Shown: positions 44,953 through 55,106 of the stretch, piece after piece
Layout: every line of letters begins with the position of its first letter
How positions within the stretch are numbered: the stretch's first letter is position 1
NCBI RefSeq assembly: GCF_028369135.1
Contig: NZ_JAPWHW010000001.1
Coordinates: forward strand, 434,001 to 498,000
Direction of reading: 5' to 3'
Length of the DNA: 64,000 nt
Source of the DNA: Roseovarius sp. ZX-A-9
GTDB lineage: Bacteria > Pseudomonadota > Alphaproteobacteria > Rhodobacterales > Rhodobacteraceae
Translations under genes and position numbers: made by a program
Notes under the pieces: generated by a model
Seen by the model: only the letters and a program-made list of their open reading frames with translations
The model's database searches: none
Told to the model about the DNA's origin: nothing

Positions 44953-46341
44953 TTACATCCCGCGCGGGCTGGCCAACAGCCAGAGCCCGAAACAGGTAAA
45001 AGCGACCATGAAGACAGCCAGTGGCAGCTGGCTCAGCACCGCCTGCCGGCGGTGCCGATAGAGGCGCAGCGCCAGCACATGCGCCAGCAATATCGCGATC
45101 ACATGACCAATCACCACGGCGCCCGCCTGGGTCAGCCAGATCACCTTGACCGTCGCAGGGGTGTTGAGAAATCCGGTGCTGACGCTATAGGCCCCAAGAC
45201 GCAAGATATCCCAGCCACGCCCCAGCGGATCGCTGAGCCACGCCAGCACATATTGCCCGTCCACCAGCAACGAAACCAGGTAGTGCGCAATGTGATAGCC
45301 CAGCGCGATCGGCAGGATCGCCGGCGCATAGGCGCGCAATGCCGTGATCAGGGACACACCGCCACCTGCCAAGCGCACCCCGACCCAGGTGCAGAGCACA
45401 AAGACACTGATCAGCGCCGCGTTCGCCCCCAGCAACCCGATCAGCGTCGGCGTGACCACTGCCGAACGGCCGGGAAATTCCAGCGGGTTGATGCCCAGCC
45501 TGGCCAGCCACCAGAATGTCTCGTTCAGCCCATCAAAGCTGCCACCGCCAAGCAACAAAAGTGCGAACAGACCCGCCCCCAGCGGCAGGCGCGGACCGCC
45601 CGCGATCTGCCAACCCGGCAGGCCCAGCGCCAGCCGCCCGCGACGGCGGCCCAGAACAGCCATGCGCCCATAAAGCCGCATCAGCATTGTCACCGCCTCG
45701 GCCCGGAGCAACCAACGCGGACCAAAAAGCGCCAGACCGCCCAGCATTAGCAGCCAATAGCCTCCGACGATCCCTGCCAGCCTTGCCGGATCCAATGGCG
45801 CAGGGTCCGCCAGCAGGAAGCCGCAAAACGCCAGAAATCCGACAATCCCCGGCGCATGGCCCAGCGCCGCCGGATAGCGCAACGGCGCCCGTTCGCCAGT
45901 AAGCCGCACCATCAGCGCTGCGGGTCCGGTCCAGGGATTGCTCCAGCGCCAGTGGTTCCAGACCAACCCCTGAACGGTGACCATTCCGATCCACCACACG
46001 ATCCACACCGACAGGGGCAGCGGATTGCTCAGCGGATCGCGACGGCCGTAAATGCCTGCCAGGACCAGAGCGATCACGACGAGTGCAGAAAGGCAGCTGG
46101 TAACATGCGCTGGCGCGACGCGCCCCCTGCGCCAGAGCGCAAGCGGGGTAAACATCCGCTGCGCCAGTTCGCCGGGCACCAGCGCCAATACCAGAACCGT
46201 CAGCGCCACCGCCGCGACACCTGCAGTGATATAGACATCCGTCGGCAACAGCAGGACGAACCCCTGTTCGCTCGCATGCGCCTGCACCGCACCCGGTGTC
46301 ATCCAGCAGATCGCCAAACCAAAGAGAACCACGCGTATCAT
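44953..46341 (-). CDS. polytopic membrane protein of unknown function
   Basis: A 462-aa inner-membrane protein with an N-terminal signal-like segment ending VQAHASEQG (about residue 22) and around ten further hydrophobic segments. The N-terminus HASEQGFVLLLPTDVYITAG is distinctive and recurs, from memory, in uncharacterised alphaproteobacterial membrane proteins. Several Trp-rich and Arg-rich loops (WRWSNPWTGP about 130) face opposite sides. It is on the same strand 82 bp upstream of the substrate-binding protein gene and could be cotranscribed. No transporter family is recognised with confidence. ATG at 46341 preferred over an upstream start at 46380. Confidence 0.7.
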   Translation of the reverse strand: MIRVVLFGLAICWMTPGAVQAHASEQGFVLLLPTDVYITAGVAAVALTVLVLALVPGELAQRMFTPLALWRRGRVAPAHVTSCLSALVVIALVLAGIYGRRDPLSNPLPLSVWIVWWIGMVTVQGLVWNHWRWSNPWTGPAALMVRLTGERAPLRYPAALGHAPGIVGFLAFCGFLLADPAPLDPARLAGIVGGYWLLMLGGLALFGPRWLLRAEAVTMLMRLYGRMAVLGRRRGRLALGLPGWQIAGGPRLPLGAGLFALLLLGGGSFDGLNETFWWLARLGINPLEFPGRSAVVTPTLIGLLGANAALISVFVLCTWVGVRLAGGGVSLITALRAYAPAILPIALGYHIAHYLVSLLVDGQYVLAWLSDPLGRGWDILRLGAYSVSTGFLNTPATVKVIWLTQAGAVVIGHVIAILLAHVLALRLYRHRRQAVLSQLPLAVFMVAFTCFGLWLLASPRGM

Positions 46342-46558
46342 AAGCTCATGATGACCACCTCCGCCCGTCAAGGAAAGCAAAACCCGCCCCTTTCACCATT
46401 CTGAAAATACCTTGGGGGTTTGGGGGCAAAGCCCCCAGTGAAAAGGCCAGAGCGCCGCAGGCGCTCATCGGGATCAGGTGGCCCTATCAGATGCGGTGCG
46501 TTGACTTTCGCGCGGCTCTCGCCAACTCTCGGCGCAAACGGTCCAAAGGGGACAGCAA

Positions 46559-48613
46559 GTGACGGACAAGGCACGGCTCGTGGCCGGGATCGACGTGGGC
46601 GGCACGTTCACCGATCTGGTACAGATCGATCAGGCCAGCGGCGCGGTACGGTTGGCCAAGGTTCCCAGCACGCCGGGCAATCAGGCCTTCGGCGTGATGG
46701 AAGCGCTGCGCCAGGCAGGCAGTGACCTCGGCGCGCTCGATCTCATCGTGCACGGAACCACGACCACAACCAATGCCGTGCTGGAACGCAAGCTCAGCCG
46801 CACCGGCCTGATCACCACGATGGGGTTCCGCGACGTGCTGGAGCTGGGCCGCCGCACCCGCCCGCAGGCTTACGGCATGACCGGGCAATTCACACCGCTG
46901 ATTCCGCGTGACCTGCGGCTCGAAGTGCCCGAGCGGATGGATGCCAGCGGCCAGGTCGTCACGCCTCTGGACGAGGACGCCGTGCTGGCGGCGGGCCATG
47001 CTCTGCTGGCCGCGGGCTGCGAAGCGCTGGTGGTGCATTTCCTGCACGCCTATGCCAATCCCGCACATGAACGCCGGGCGGCCGCGCTTTTGCGCGATAT
47101 CTGGCCCAATGCCCATATCACCATGGCCCATGCCATATTGTCCGAATCGCGCGAATACGAGCGTGGCGTCACGGCGGCAGTGAATGCCAGCGTGCAGCCG
47201 ATTCTGGCGCGCTACCTCGACCGTCTGACCACGGATCTGGCGCAGGGCGGCTATCGTAACGACATGCTGGTGATGAATGGCAATGGCGGCATGGTATCGG
47301 CCCGGCTGGTGGCGCAGGAGGCGGCGAAAACCGTGATGTCCGGCCCGGCCTCTGGCGTGATGGCGGCGGCCTATACCGGGCGCGCGGCGGGGATGGAAAA
47401 CCTCATCACCTACGACATGGGCGGCACTTCGACCGATGTGGCACTGATCCGCGATGCTGAACCGGCCGTGTCGAACGAGATCGAGATCGAATATGCCATG
47501 CCGATTCACGTGCCAATGGTCGATGTGCGCACTGTCGGTGCAGGCGGCGGATCCATCGCGCGCGTCACCGAGGCAGGATTGTTGCAGGTCGGCCCGCAAA
47601 GCGCCGGGTCCGATCCGGGCCCGATCTGTTACGGGCGCGGCGGCAGTGATCCGACAATTTCGGACGCTAACCTGCTGCTGGGGCGGCTCGACCCGGCCAA
47701 GCTCGCCGTGGCGGGCGGTGTCGCGCTCAGCGATGTCGCGGCCATATTCGACACTAAACTGGCCCAACCGCTCGGCCTGAGCGTGCCTGAAGCCGCAGAG
47801 GCGGTCATTCGCGTTGCCAATACGCGCATGGCGGGGGCAATCCGCATGGTGTCGATCTCGCTCGGGGCGGACCCGCGCGATTTTGCGCTCTTTGCCTTTG
47901 GCGGTGCGGGGCCGCTACATGCCGCCGCCCTGGCGCGCGAGCTGGGCGTGCCGCGTGTGCTGGTGCCCTGCCGCCCCGGCATCACCAACGCGCTGGGCTG
48001 CGTCGTGGCAGACCTGCGGCACGATTTCGTCACCACGCTCAACACGCCGCTCGATGCGCTCGATCCCGCCACGCTGGACGATGTGTTCGACGCGCAGATC
48101 GACCGGGGCGAGCGGATGATCGCAAAGGAGCACATCGACCTGACCGGCATTCGCCACATCTATAGCGTCGACATGCAGTTCGTCGGCCAGACCCATCTGC
48201 TGCGCGTGCCACTGGAGCAGCCGAACGTTGATCTGGCCACGTTGCAGGCGCTGTTCGAGGAGGCCTATTTCGCCCGCTTTCGGGTCAAACTGGACCGCAT
48301 CCGTGCCAATCTGGTGAATGTGAACACATCGGTGATCGGCATGCGCGCGCCGCTGGATCTCAGCACCCTGATCGACCCCGCCGGGCGCAAGGAGACAGTC
48401 GCGCAGGCGCAGACCGGTACGCGCACCGTGCGGTTTGACGGAGCCATGCTGGACACGCCCGTCTACTGGCGCGATCACCTGCCGCTGGACGTCGAAATTT
48501 CCGGCCCGGCAATCATAGAGCAGATGGACTGCACCACGTTGATCGAACCCGGCGACCATGCCCGTGGCGATACGGGCGGCAATATCGTGATCGAGATAGG
48601 CGGTGCAGCATGA
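46559..48613 (+). CDS. hyuA: hydantoinase/oxoprolinase subunit A
   Basis: ATP-dependent amidase subunit of 684 aa in the HyuA/OplaH/acetone carboxylase family, which phosphorylates and opens cyclic amides such as 5-oxoproline or N-methylhydantoin. The ATPase fold shows VAGIDVGGTFTDLV (about residues 8-21), VHGTTTTTNAVLERK (about 64-78), the second nucleotide block YDMGGTSTDVALI (about 285-297) and FAFGGAGPLHA (about 445). GTG at 46559 follows AAAGGGGA. Its stop overlaps the start of subunit B, so the two form a coupled heteromer. Substrate cannot be decided between hydantoins, 5-oxoproline and others. Confidence 0.9.
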   Translation: MTDKARLVAGIDVGGTFTDLVQIDQASGAVRLAKVPSTPGNQAFGVMEALRQAGSDLGALDLIVHGTTTTTNAVLERKLSRTGLITTMGFRDVLELGRRTRPQAYGMTGQFTPLIPRDLRLEVPERMDASGQVVTPLDEDAVLAAGHALLAAGCEALVVHFLHAYANPAHERRAAALLRDIWPNAHITMAHAILSESREYERGVTAAVNASVQPILARYLDRLTTDLAQGGYRNDMLVMNGNGGMVSARLVAQEAAKTVMSGPASGVMAAAYTGRAAGMENLITYDMGGTSTDVALIRDAEPAVSNEIEIEYAMPIHVPMVDVRTVGAGGGSIARVTEAGLLQVGPQSAGSDPGPICYGRGGSDPTISDANLLLGRLDPAKLAVAGGVALSDVAAIFDTKLAQPLGLSVPEAAEAVIRVANTRMAGAIRMVSISLGADPRDFALFAFGGAGPLHAAALARELGVPRVLVPCRPGITNALGCVVADLRHDFVTTLNTPLDALDPATLDDVFDAQIDRGERMIAKEHIDLTGIRHIYSVDMQFVGQTHLLRVPLEQPNVDLATLQALFEEAYFARFRVKLDRIRANLVNVNTSVIGMRAPLDLSTLIDPAGRKETVAQAQTGTRTVRFDGAMLDTPVYWRDHLPLDVEISGPAIIEQMDCTTLIEPGDHARGDTGGNIVIEIGGAA

Positions 48614-50349
48614 GCCTTGATCCCATCACTCTGTCGGTCATTCAGGCCGGGTTGCAACAGGTCTGCGACGAGATGGACCTGAGTTTTTCCCGCGCCGCGT
48701 TTTCGCCCGTCATTGCCGAGGCAAATGACCGCTCGGACGGTATCTATGACGCGCAGGACGGTGCATTGATTGCCCAAGGGGCGGGTGGTTTGCCGGTATT
48801 TGTCGGCACAATGCAATATTCCACCCGCACCCTGATCGAGATGATCGCGGACGGGTGCGTCGCAGCGCCACAGCCGGGTGACATCTACATCGTCAACGAC
48901 CCCTACCTGGGCGGCACGCATCTGATGGATGTCCGCTTTGCGCTGCCTTTCTACCGAAATGGCGAGATTTATTGCTGGCTCAGCAATACCGGCCACTGGC
49001 CCGATACGGGCGGCGCGGTGCCCGGCGGCTTTTCCGCCTCTGCCACCGCGGTCGAGCAGGAAGGGCTGCGTCTGCCGCCTGTGCGCCTGTTCAAGCAGGG
49101 CGTGCTAGATACCGAGATTTACAGCATCATCTGCTCCAACATCCGCGTGGCGGATCAGCGGATTGGTGACGTGCGTGCGCAGGCCGCCGCGCTGGAGCTG
49201 GGGGCCGAGCGGCTGGGCCTCTTGCTGGACCGTTACGGCGACAGCGTCGTAACCGAGGCCATCGCCGAACTGCGCCGCCGCGCCGCCGAGCAGATGCGCG
49301 CCTTTATCGCCCAAATTCCCGAAGGTCCGCATGAGAGCACCGCATGGATCGACAGCGACGGGGTGGTGGACGTGCCGCTGGCGATCCGACTCAGTGTGCG
49401 ACGCGAGGGCGATGGCCTGAGTTTCGATTTCTCCGGTTCCTCAGAGCCCTGCATGGGGCCGATGAATTCAGTGCGTGCGACGACGCTCAGCTCGGTTTAC
49501 CTGGCGATGCGACACATCTTTCCCGAGGTGCCGATCAGCGCCGGGGCCTTCGAGCCACTTTATGTGACTGGCATCGACGGGACCTTCCTTGACGCGCAAT
49601 ATCCGCGCCCGGTATCGGGTTGCGCAGCAGAGGTCAGCCAGCGCATAGCAGAGGCGGTTTTCGCTGCATTAGTCTCTGTTTTGCCGAACCGCGTGACTGC
49701 CGCGCCCGCAGGCACGAGCGGCAATTTTGCGCTGGGCGGGCATGACCCAGACCGTGGGCGCGATTTCGTGATGTATCAGCTCTCGGGCGGCGGATACGGC
49801 GGCTATAGCGGGGGGGACGGGCTCAGCAATGGTTGCTCGACCATCGGCATCTCCAAGGCACCGCCGGTCGAGATCATGGAGCAAGCCTTTCCGGTGCTTT
49901 ACCACCGCTATGCCCTGCGCGAAGGGTCGGGTGGTGCCGGCGCGCAGCGCGGCGGCTTTGGTCTGGATTACGAGGTGGAATTACGGCGCGGCAGTGCAAC
50001 GGCGAGCTTCGTGATGGATCATGGCCGCACCGGGCCACTTGGGGCTCTGGGCGGCGCGGATGGCGCGGTCAACGAAGTCAACGTCTGGCAGAATGGTGCG
50101 CCCTACACGCCGCTGCATCTGTCCAAGGAGCAGAATATCCCGCTGCAACCGGGCGACCGGGTGCGCGTGAAAACTCCGGGTGGCGGCGGCTATGGTGATC
50201 CGTTCACTCGCGCGCCGGATCTGGTTGCCGAAGACGTGCGGCTGGGCCGGTACAGCACCGATCAGGCGCATGATCTGTTCGGCGTTGTGCTGGATGATCT
50301 GGGTGCAATCGACGTGACTGCCACGAACAAAGCGCGCGGAAAGGAATAG
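48610..50349 (+). CDS. hyuB: hydantoinase/oxoprolinase subunit B
   Basis: Partner subunit of 579 aa. Family signatures are FSPVIAEANDRSDGIYDA (about residues 33-50), IYIVNDPYLGGTHLMDV (about 95-111), SNTGHWPDTGG (about 126), FSGSSEPCMGPMNS (about 277) and the Gly-rich C-terminus RVKTPGGGGYGDP (about 520-532). The ATG lies in the subunit A stop (ATGA). Two hairpins follow the stop codon. Together with HyuA it probably hydrolyses a cyclic amide coupled to ATP; the amide-type binding protein encoded upstream on the other strand could supply such a compound, but that link is inference. Confidence 0.9.
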   Translation: MSLDPITLSVIQAGLQQVCDEMDLSFSRAAFSPVIAEANDRSDGIYDAQDGALIAQGAGGLPVFVGTMQYSTRTLIEMIADGCVAAPQPGDIYIVNDPYLGGTHLMDVRFALPFYRNGEIYCWLSNTGHWPDTGGAVPGGFSASATAVEQEGLRLPPVRLFKQGVLDTEIYSIICSNIRVADQRIGDVRAQAAALELGAERLGLLLDRYGDSVVTEAIAELRRRAAEQMRAFIAQIPEGPHESTAWIDSDGVVDVPLAIRLSVRREGDGLSFDFSGSSEPCMGPMNSVRATTLSSVYLAMRHIFPEVPISAGAFEPLYVTGIDGTFLDAQYPRPVSGCAAEVSQRIAEAVFAALVSVLPNRVTAAPAGTSGNFALGGHDPDRGRDFVMYQLSGGGYGGYSGGDGLSNGCSTIGISKAPPVEIMEQAFPVLYHRYALREGSGGAGAQRGGFGLDYEVELRRGSATASFVMDHGRTGPLGALGGADGAVNEVNVWQNGAPYTPLHLSKEQNIPLQPGDRVRVKTPGGGGYGDPFTRAPDLVAEDVRLGRYSTDQAHDLFGVVLDDLGAIDVTATNKARGKE

Positions 50350-50357
50350 GCACCACC

Positions 50358-50403
50358 CTGTTTTCCGCGAAGAAAACAGCCCGGAAAATGCGAATTTTTC
50401 GGG
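50358..50403. terminator. two adjacent hairpins between hyuB and the DUF3775 gene
   Basis: CTGTTTTC (50358-50365) pairs with GAAAACAG (50372-50379). Next, CCCGGAAAA (50380-50388) pairs with TTTTTCGGG (50395-50403). A/T-rich arms allow either strand to be terminated, serving both convergent genes. Confidence 0.65.
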
Positions 50404-50410
50404 ACAGCGC

Positions 50411-50737
50411 TTAGCCGCCGCGCACCAGATCGTCCTCGTCGTCATAAGCTGACAGGCCCAGCGCCTCTAACCCATTTTCCAGATGGTCGGACAAATGCGG
50501 CGAGCCAAGCAGGTAGTCGGCGGTGGGCACCGTGGCCTCGGCCCGTGCGGTTTGGATCGCTTCGGCCAGATCATCGGCCTCAAAGCTTTCGCGCCCGATC
50601 CACATGACCGCCACGAGGCTGGCCTGTTCATCCTCGCTTAGCCGGTCAATGAATGCCCGCAATTCGCCCTCGGCCCGGTTCAGTTCGCGGGCCATCAAGA
50701 CAACCTGTGCAATCTTGTGTGTGCTGATTTCGAGCAT
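50411..50737 (-). CDS. DUF3775 family protein
   Basis: A 108-aa acidic cytoplasmic protein, MLEISTHKIAQVVLMARELNRAEGELRAF (shortened: MLEISTHKIAQVV), with the conserved ADYLLGSPHLSDHLENGLEAL core (about residues 74-94). The domain is common in alphaproteobacteria but has no assigned function. AAAGGGGGCAGG precedes the ATG at 50737, which is preferred over one at 50758. Encoded convergently to hyuB and divergently from the sigma factor gene, with no obvious partner. Confidence 0.8.
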   Translation of the reverse strand: MLEISTHKIAQVVLMARELNRAEGELRAFIDRLSEDEQASLVAVMWIGRESFEADDLAEAIQTARAEATVPTADYLLGSPHLSDHLENGLEALGLSAYDDEDDLVRGG

Positions 50738-51090
50738 TCCTGCCCCCTTTCGCGCCATCGATTCGCATGCACGCTACCTGTTGGATGCTACGCTTACTTT
50801 GATCTTTCGCAAGGTGCCGGTTGCAAACTCCTGACACCGGCGCATCGCAAAGCCGAACAACATCGCTGCAAAGGGTGCCTATCCCGGAGGCGCCATCGGG
50901 GGTCACAGGTGCTGCGCAATGATAGTCCACGCCATGATTTTGTGATCCGAACGACCAGCCCACTCGTAACTGGCTCATGAACTGCGCAATTGACACCACT
51001 TGCCAAGCCTTGTCTTCTTCTGCGAGCGCTGTCCGGGCTTGCCGGGACGGTGAACATGCGGATGTGACCGGAGGACCGGAGCGCGCAGTC
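50738..51090. other. intergenic region between the DUF3775 gene and rpoE
   Basis: About 350 bp without a convincing gene. It contains the RpoE-type promoter candidate at 50943-50969. The frame of the sigma factor is open back to 50977 but that part, rich in Cys/Ser/Ala, is not sigma-like. Confidence 0.5.
50943..50969 (+). promoter_or_regulatory. candidate RpoE (ECF11-type) autoregulated promoter
   Basis: TGATCC at 50943-50948 and TCGTAA at 50964-50969 are 15 bp apart. R. sphaeroides RpoE promoters have a TGATC-type -35 and a GTA-containing -10, so this fits self-activation of the rpoE-chrR operon, with a leader of about 115 nt. Confidence 0.55.
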
Positions 51091-51645
51091 ATGAAATCAG
51101 ATCGGCATTTGGAGAACGAGCGCTGGGTCGCATGTATCGCACGTATCCGCGAGGATGCGGACGAAGGCGCCTTTGCCGAACTTTACGAACATTTCGCGCC
51201 CCGAGTGAAAGGCTTTTTGATGAAATCCGGCGCGCAGGCGACGCTGGCAGAGGAATGCACGCAGGATGTCATGGCAACGCTCTGGCAGAAATCGCATCTT
51301 TTCGATCCCGCCCGCGCCAGCGCCGCCACCTGGATTTTCACCATCGCACGCAACCGCCGCATCGACGCGCTGCGCAAATCGCAGCGCCCCGAACCCGAAG
51401 AAATCTCATGGGGCCCTGCCGAGCCGCCCGATCAAGCCGACGTGCTTGCCCTCCAGCAAGAGAGCGCCGCACTTGCCGAGGCCATCGGCGCGCTACCCGA
51501 GAAACAGAAAGCCCTGATCGAGGCCGCCTACTACGCCGATCTCAGCCATTCTGAAATCGCAGAACAGACCGGTCTGCCGCTGGGCACGATCAAATCCCGA
51601 ATTCGGCTGGCGCTGGAGCGCCTGCGACATGCCATGAAAAGATGA
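51091..51645 (+). CDS. rpoE: ECF sigma factor, RpoE of the RpoE-ChrR pair
   Basis: Group IV sigma factor of 184 aa. Region 2 spans about residues 25-95, with EECTQDVMATLWQKS and TWIFTIARNRRIDALRK, and region 4 about 125-180, with LPEKQKALIEAAYY and HSEIAEQTGLPLGTIKSRIRLALERLR (shortened: LPLGTIKSRI). The next gene, 10 bp away, encodes a ChrR anti-sigma factor, so this is the counterpart of R. sphaeroides RpoE, which answers singlet oxygen. The chosen ATG follows GGAGGACCGGAG. A candidate self-recognised promoter lies upstream. Confidence 0.93.
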   Translation: MKSDRHLENERWVACIARIREDADEGAFAELYEHFAPRVKGFLMKSGAQATLAEECTQDVMATLWQKSHLFDPARASAATWIFTIARNRRIDALRKSQRPEPEEISWGPAEPPDQADVLALQQESAALAEAIGALPEKQKALIEAAYYADLSHSEIAEQTGLPLGTIKSRIRLALERLRHAMKR

Positions 51646-51655
51646 AGTAACTTAG

Positions 51656-52300
51656 ATGAAACCTGAAATCAGACATCACCTGACCGACGCGTTGCTGATG
51701 GCCTACGCGACAGGGGCGTTGCCCGAAGCATTCAACCTGGCGGTGGCTGCGCATATCTCGATGTGCGACGAATGCCGCGCGCAGCTCGGCGCCTTTGATG
51801 CCATCGGCGGCGCGTTGATCGAGGATGGTCAGGCGGCGGCTATGCCCGACAACAGCTTTGCCGCATGTCTGGCGCGCGCCAAGGCCCCCCCCCCGGCCGC
51901 CGCTCCGCCCCGCACGAACGGCGTGTTGCCCGCTCCGGTCCGCGCCTATGTCGGCGGCGATCTGGATGTCGTGAGATGGCGGCCCGTCGGCATGGGCGTG
52001 CGGCAGGCGATCCTGCCCACGGACCGGCGCGCGACAGCGCGGCTGATCCGAATACCCGCCGGAGTGGCGGTGCCTGATCACGGCCACCGCGGAACCGAGT
52101 TAACGCTGGTGCTGCAAGGCGCGTTTCTTGATGCGACGGACCGGTTCGGGTTGGGTGATATCGAAGTGGCGAACGAGGATCTGCAACACACGCCGATTGC
52201 CGATGTCGGGGTCGATTGCATCTGTCTGACTGCCACCGATGCGCCACTGCGATTCAGCAAGCTGGGGCACCGTATCGCGCAGCGTTTCCTACGCATCTGA
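51656..52300 (+). CDS. chrR: ChrR-type zinc anti-sigma factor
   Basis: Cytoplasmic 214-aa anti-sigma factor that holds RpoE until singlet oxygen or organic hydroperoxides act. The N-terminal zinc anti-sigma domain has His7/His8, His33, Cys37 and Cys40 (HxxxCxxC), matching the zinc ligands of R. sphaeroides ChrR. After an Ala/Pro linker (about 75-90) a cupin domain follows with DHGHRGTELTLVLQGAF (about 141-157), whose His/His/Glu are the second metal site needed for the response. Complete in both domains. The start lies 10 bp after rpoE. Confidence 0.92.
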   Translation: MKPEIRHHLTDALLMAYATGALPEAFNLAVAAHISMCDECRAQLGAFDAIGGALIEDGQAAAMPDNSFAACLARAKAPPPAAAPPRTNGVLPAPVRAYVGGDLDVVRWRPVGMGVRQAILPTDRRATARLIRIPAGVAVPDHGHRGTELTLVLQGAFLDATDRFGLGDIEVANEDLQHTPIADVGVDCICLTATDAPLRFSKLGHRIAQRFLRI

Positions 52301-52350
52301 CGCCCGCAGCACACCGCACGGCCACTGCGTAACGCAGCGTTGCGGGGTGA

Positions 52351-54429
<2,079 letters not shown>

Positions 54430-54452
54430 CGGTACATTCGAGTATTTTTAAA

Positions 54453-54495
54453 GCGTTTCGAGTTTAAGTTGGTACACAACTTGAGCTCGAAACGC
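54453..54495. repeat. long palindrome A downstream of fadH
   Basis: GCGTTTCGAG... at 54453-54471 pairs with 54477-54495 over 19 positions (two G-U pairs in RNA) around a 5-nt loop. It shares the outer arm GCGTTTCGA/TCGAAACGC with palindrome B. No U-run follows on the plus strand; on the minus strand an A/T-rich tail follows. Confidence 0.8.
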
Positions 54496-54517
54496 GCGCA
54501 ACCTTCATATGTCCGGG

Positions 54518-54572
54518 GCGTTTCGACATTTTGCCTTGGTTCGGCAATATGTCGAAACGCTTTGGCAAAATG
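54518..54572. repeat. long palindrome B with an alternative third arm
   Basis: 54518-54535 (GCGTTTCGACATTTTGCC) pairs with 54543-54560 with a single mismatch, loop TTGGTTC. A third segment GGCAAAATG at 54564-54572 is the exact complement of CATTTTGCC at 54527-54535, so two mutually exclusive folds exist. May act as terminator for the two convergent genes or be a dispersed palindromic repeat. Confidence 0.8.
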
Positions 54573-54647
54573 AAGGGGTGGACGCGCTCTGGTTTTGCTG
54601 ATGACTGAAAATGTCCCAGGGCGCCTTAAAAATTTCGACTTAGGAGA

Positions 54648-55049
54648 TCAGACGCCAACCTCGGGGCCGAGGCACAAAAGCGGCTCGACGCTCTTTTCGA
54701 CTTCGTAAAGTTCGGTGTTTTCGGGATTGTTCTCGAACCGTGCGATCAGGCCGCCACTGCCCTGCTGAAAGCTCCAGCATTGCGGATCTGGCTGGTTTTC
54801 GTACACGAAACAGATCAGCCCCGCCTCTTCATACCAGACGCCCTGCTGGCATTTTCCATCGAGGAAAGACCAGCGCACGCGGCGACCTTCGAGATATTCC
54901 TCGGCCCCGTAGGGCGAGCCAAGGCTGCCGTAATAAAAGGTTTTGCCGATAGTGTAGCGGTCAAATTCTTCCGCGCTCATCAGATCCTGCGCGGCGGCGG
55001 GCAGGGCCGAACATATCAGCACGAGAAAGAATGACAGGATGCGCATCAT
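54648..55049 (-). CDS. small exported protein of unknown function
   Basis: A 133-aa protein with a signal peptide (residues 1-21, cleaved after PAAAQ) and a mature part containing four Cys in CQQGVWYEEAGLICFVYENQPDPQCW (spread over about residues 70-97) that could form disulfides in the periplasm. No lipobox. The GRRVRWSFLDGKCQQG pattern recurs in alphaproteobacterial secreted proteins of unknown role. Two ATGs are adjacent (55049 and 55046). It is 57 bp downstream of the alkB-like gene start region on the same strand and may be transcribed with it. Confidence 0.75.
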   Translation of the reverse strand: MMRILSFFLVLICSALPAAAQDLMSAEEFDRYTIGKTFYYGSLGSPYGAEEYLEGRRVRWSFLDGKCQQGVWYEEAGLICFVYENQPDPQCWSFQQGSGGLIARFENNPENTELYEVEKSVEPLLCLGPEVGV

Positions 55050-55106
55050 TCAATTCTGGCAGAGCGCATCGCCGGATTCCACATGTTTCGGCCCGGCTGC
55101 GCGGAA

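Noticed and set aside
44812..45750. Open frame opposite the polytopic membrane protein
   Set aside because: Gln/Arg/Pro-rich shadow of a membrane-protein gene; no ribosome-binding site or similarity.
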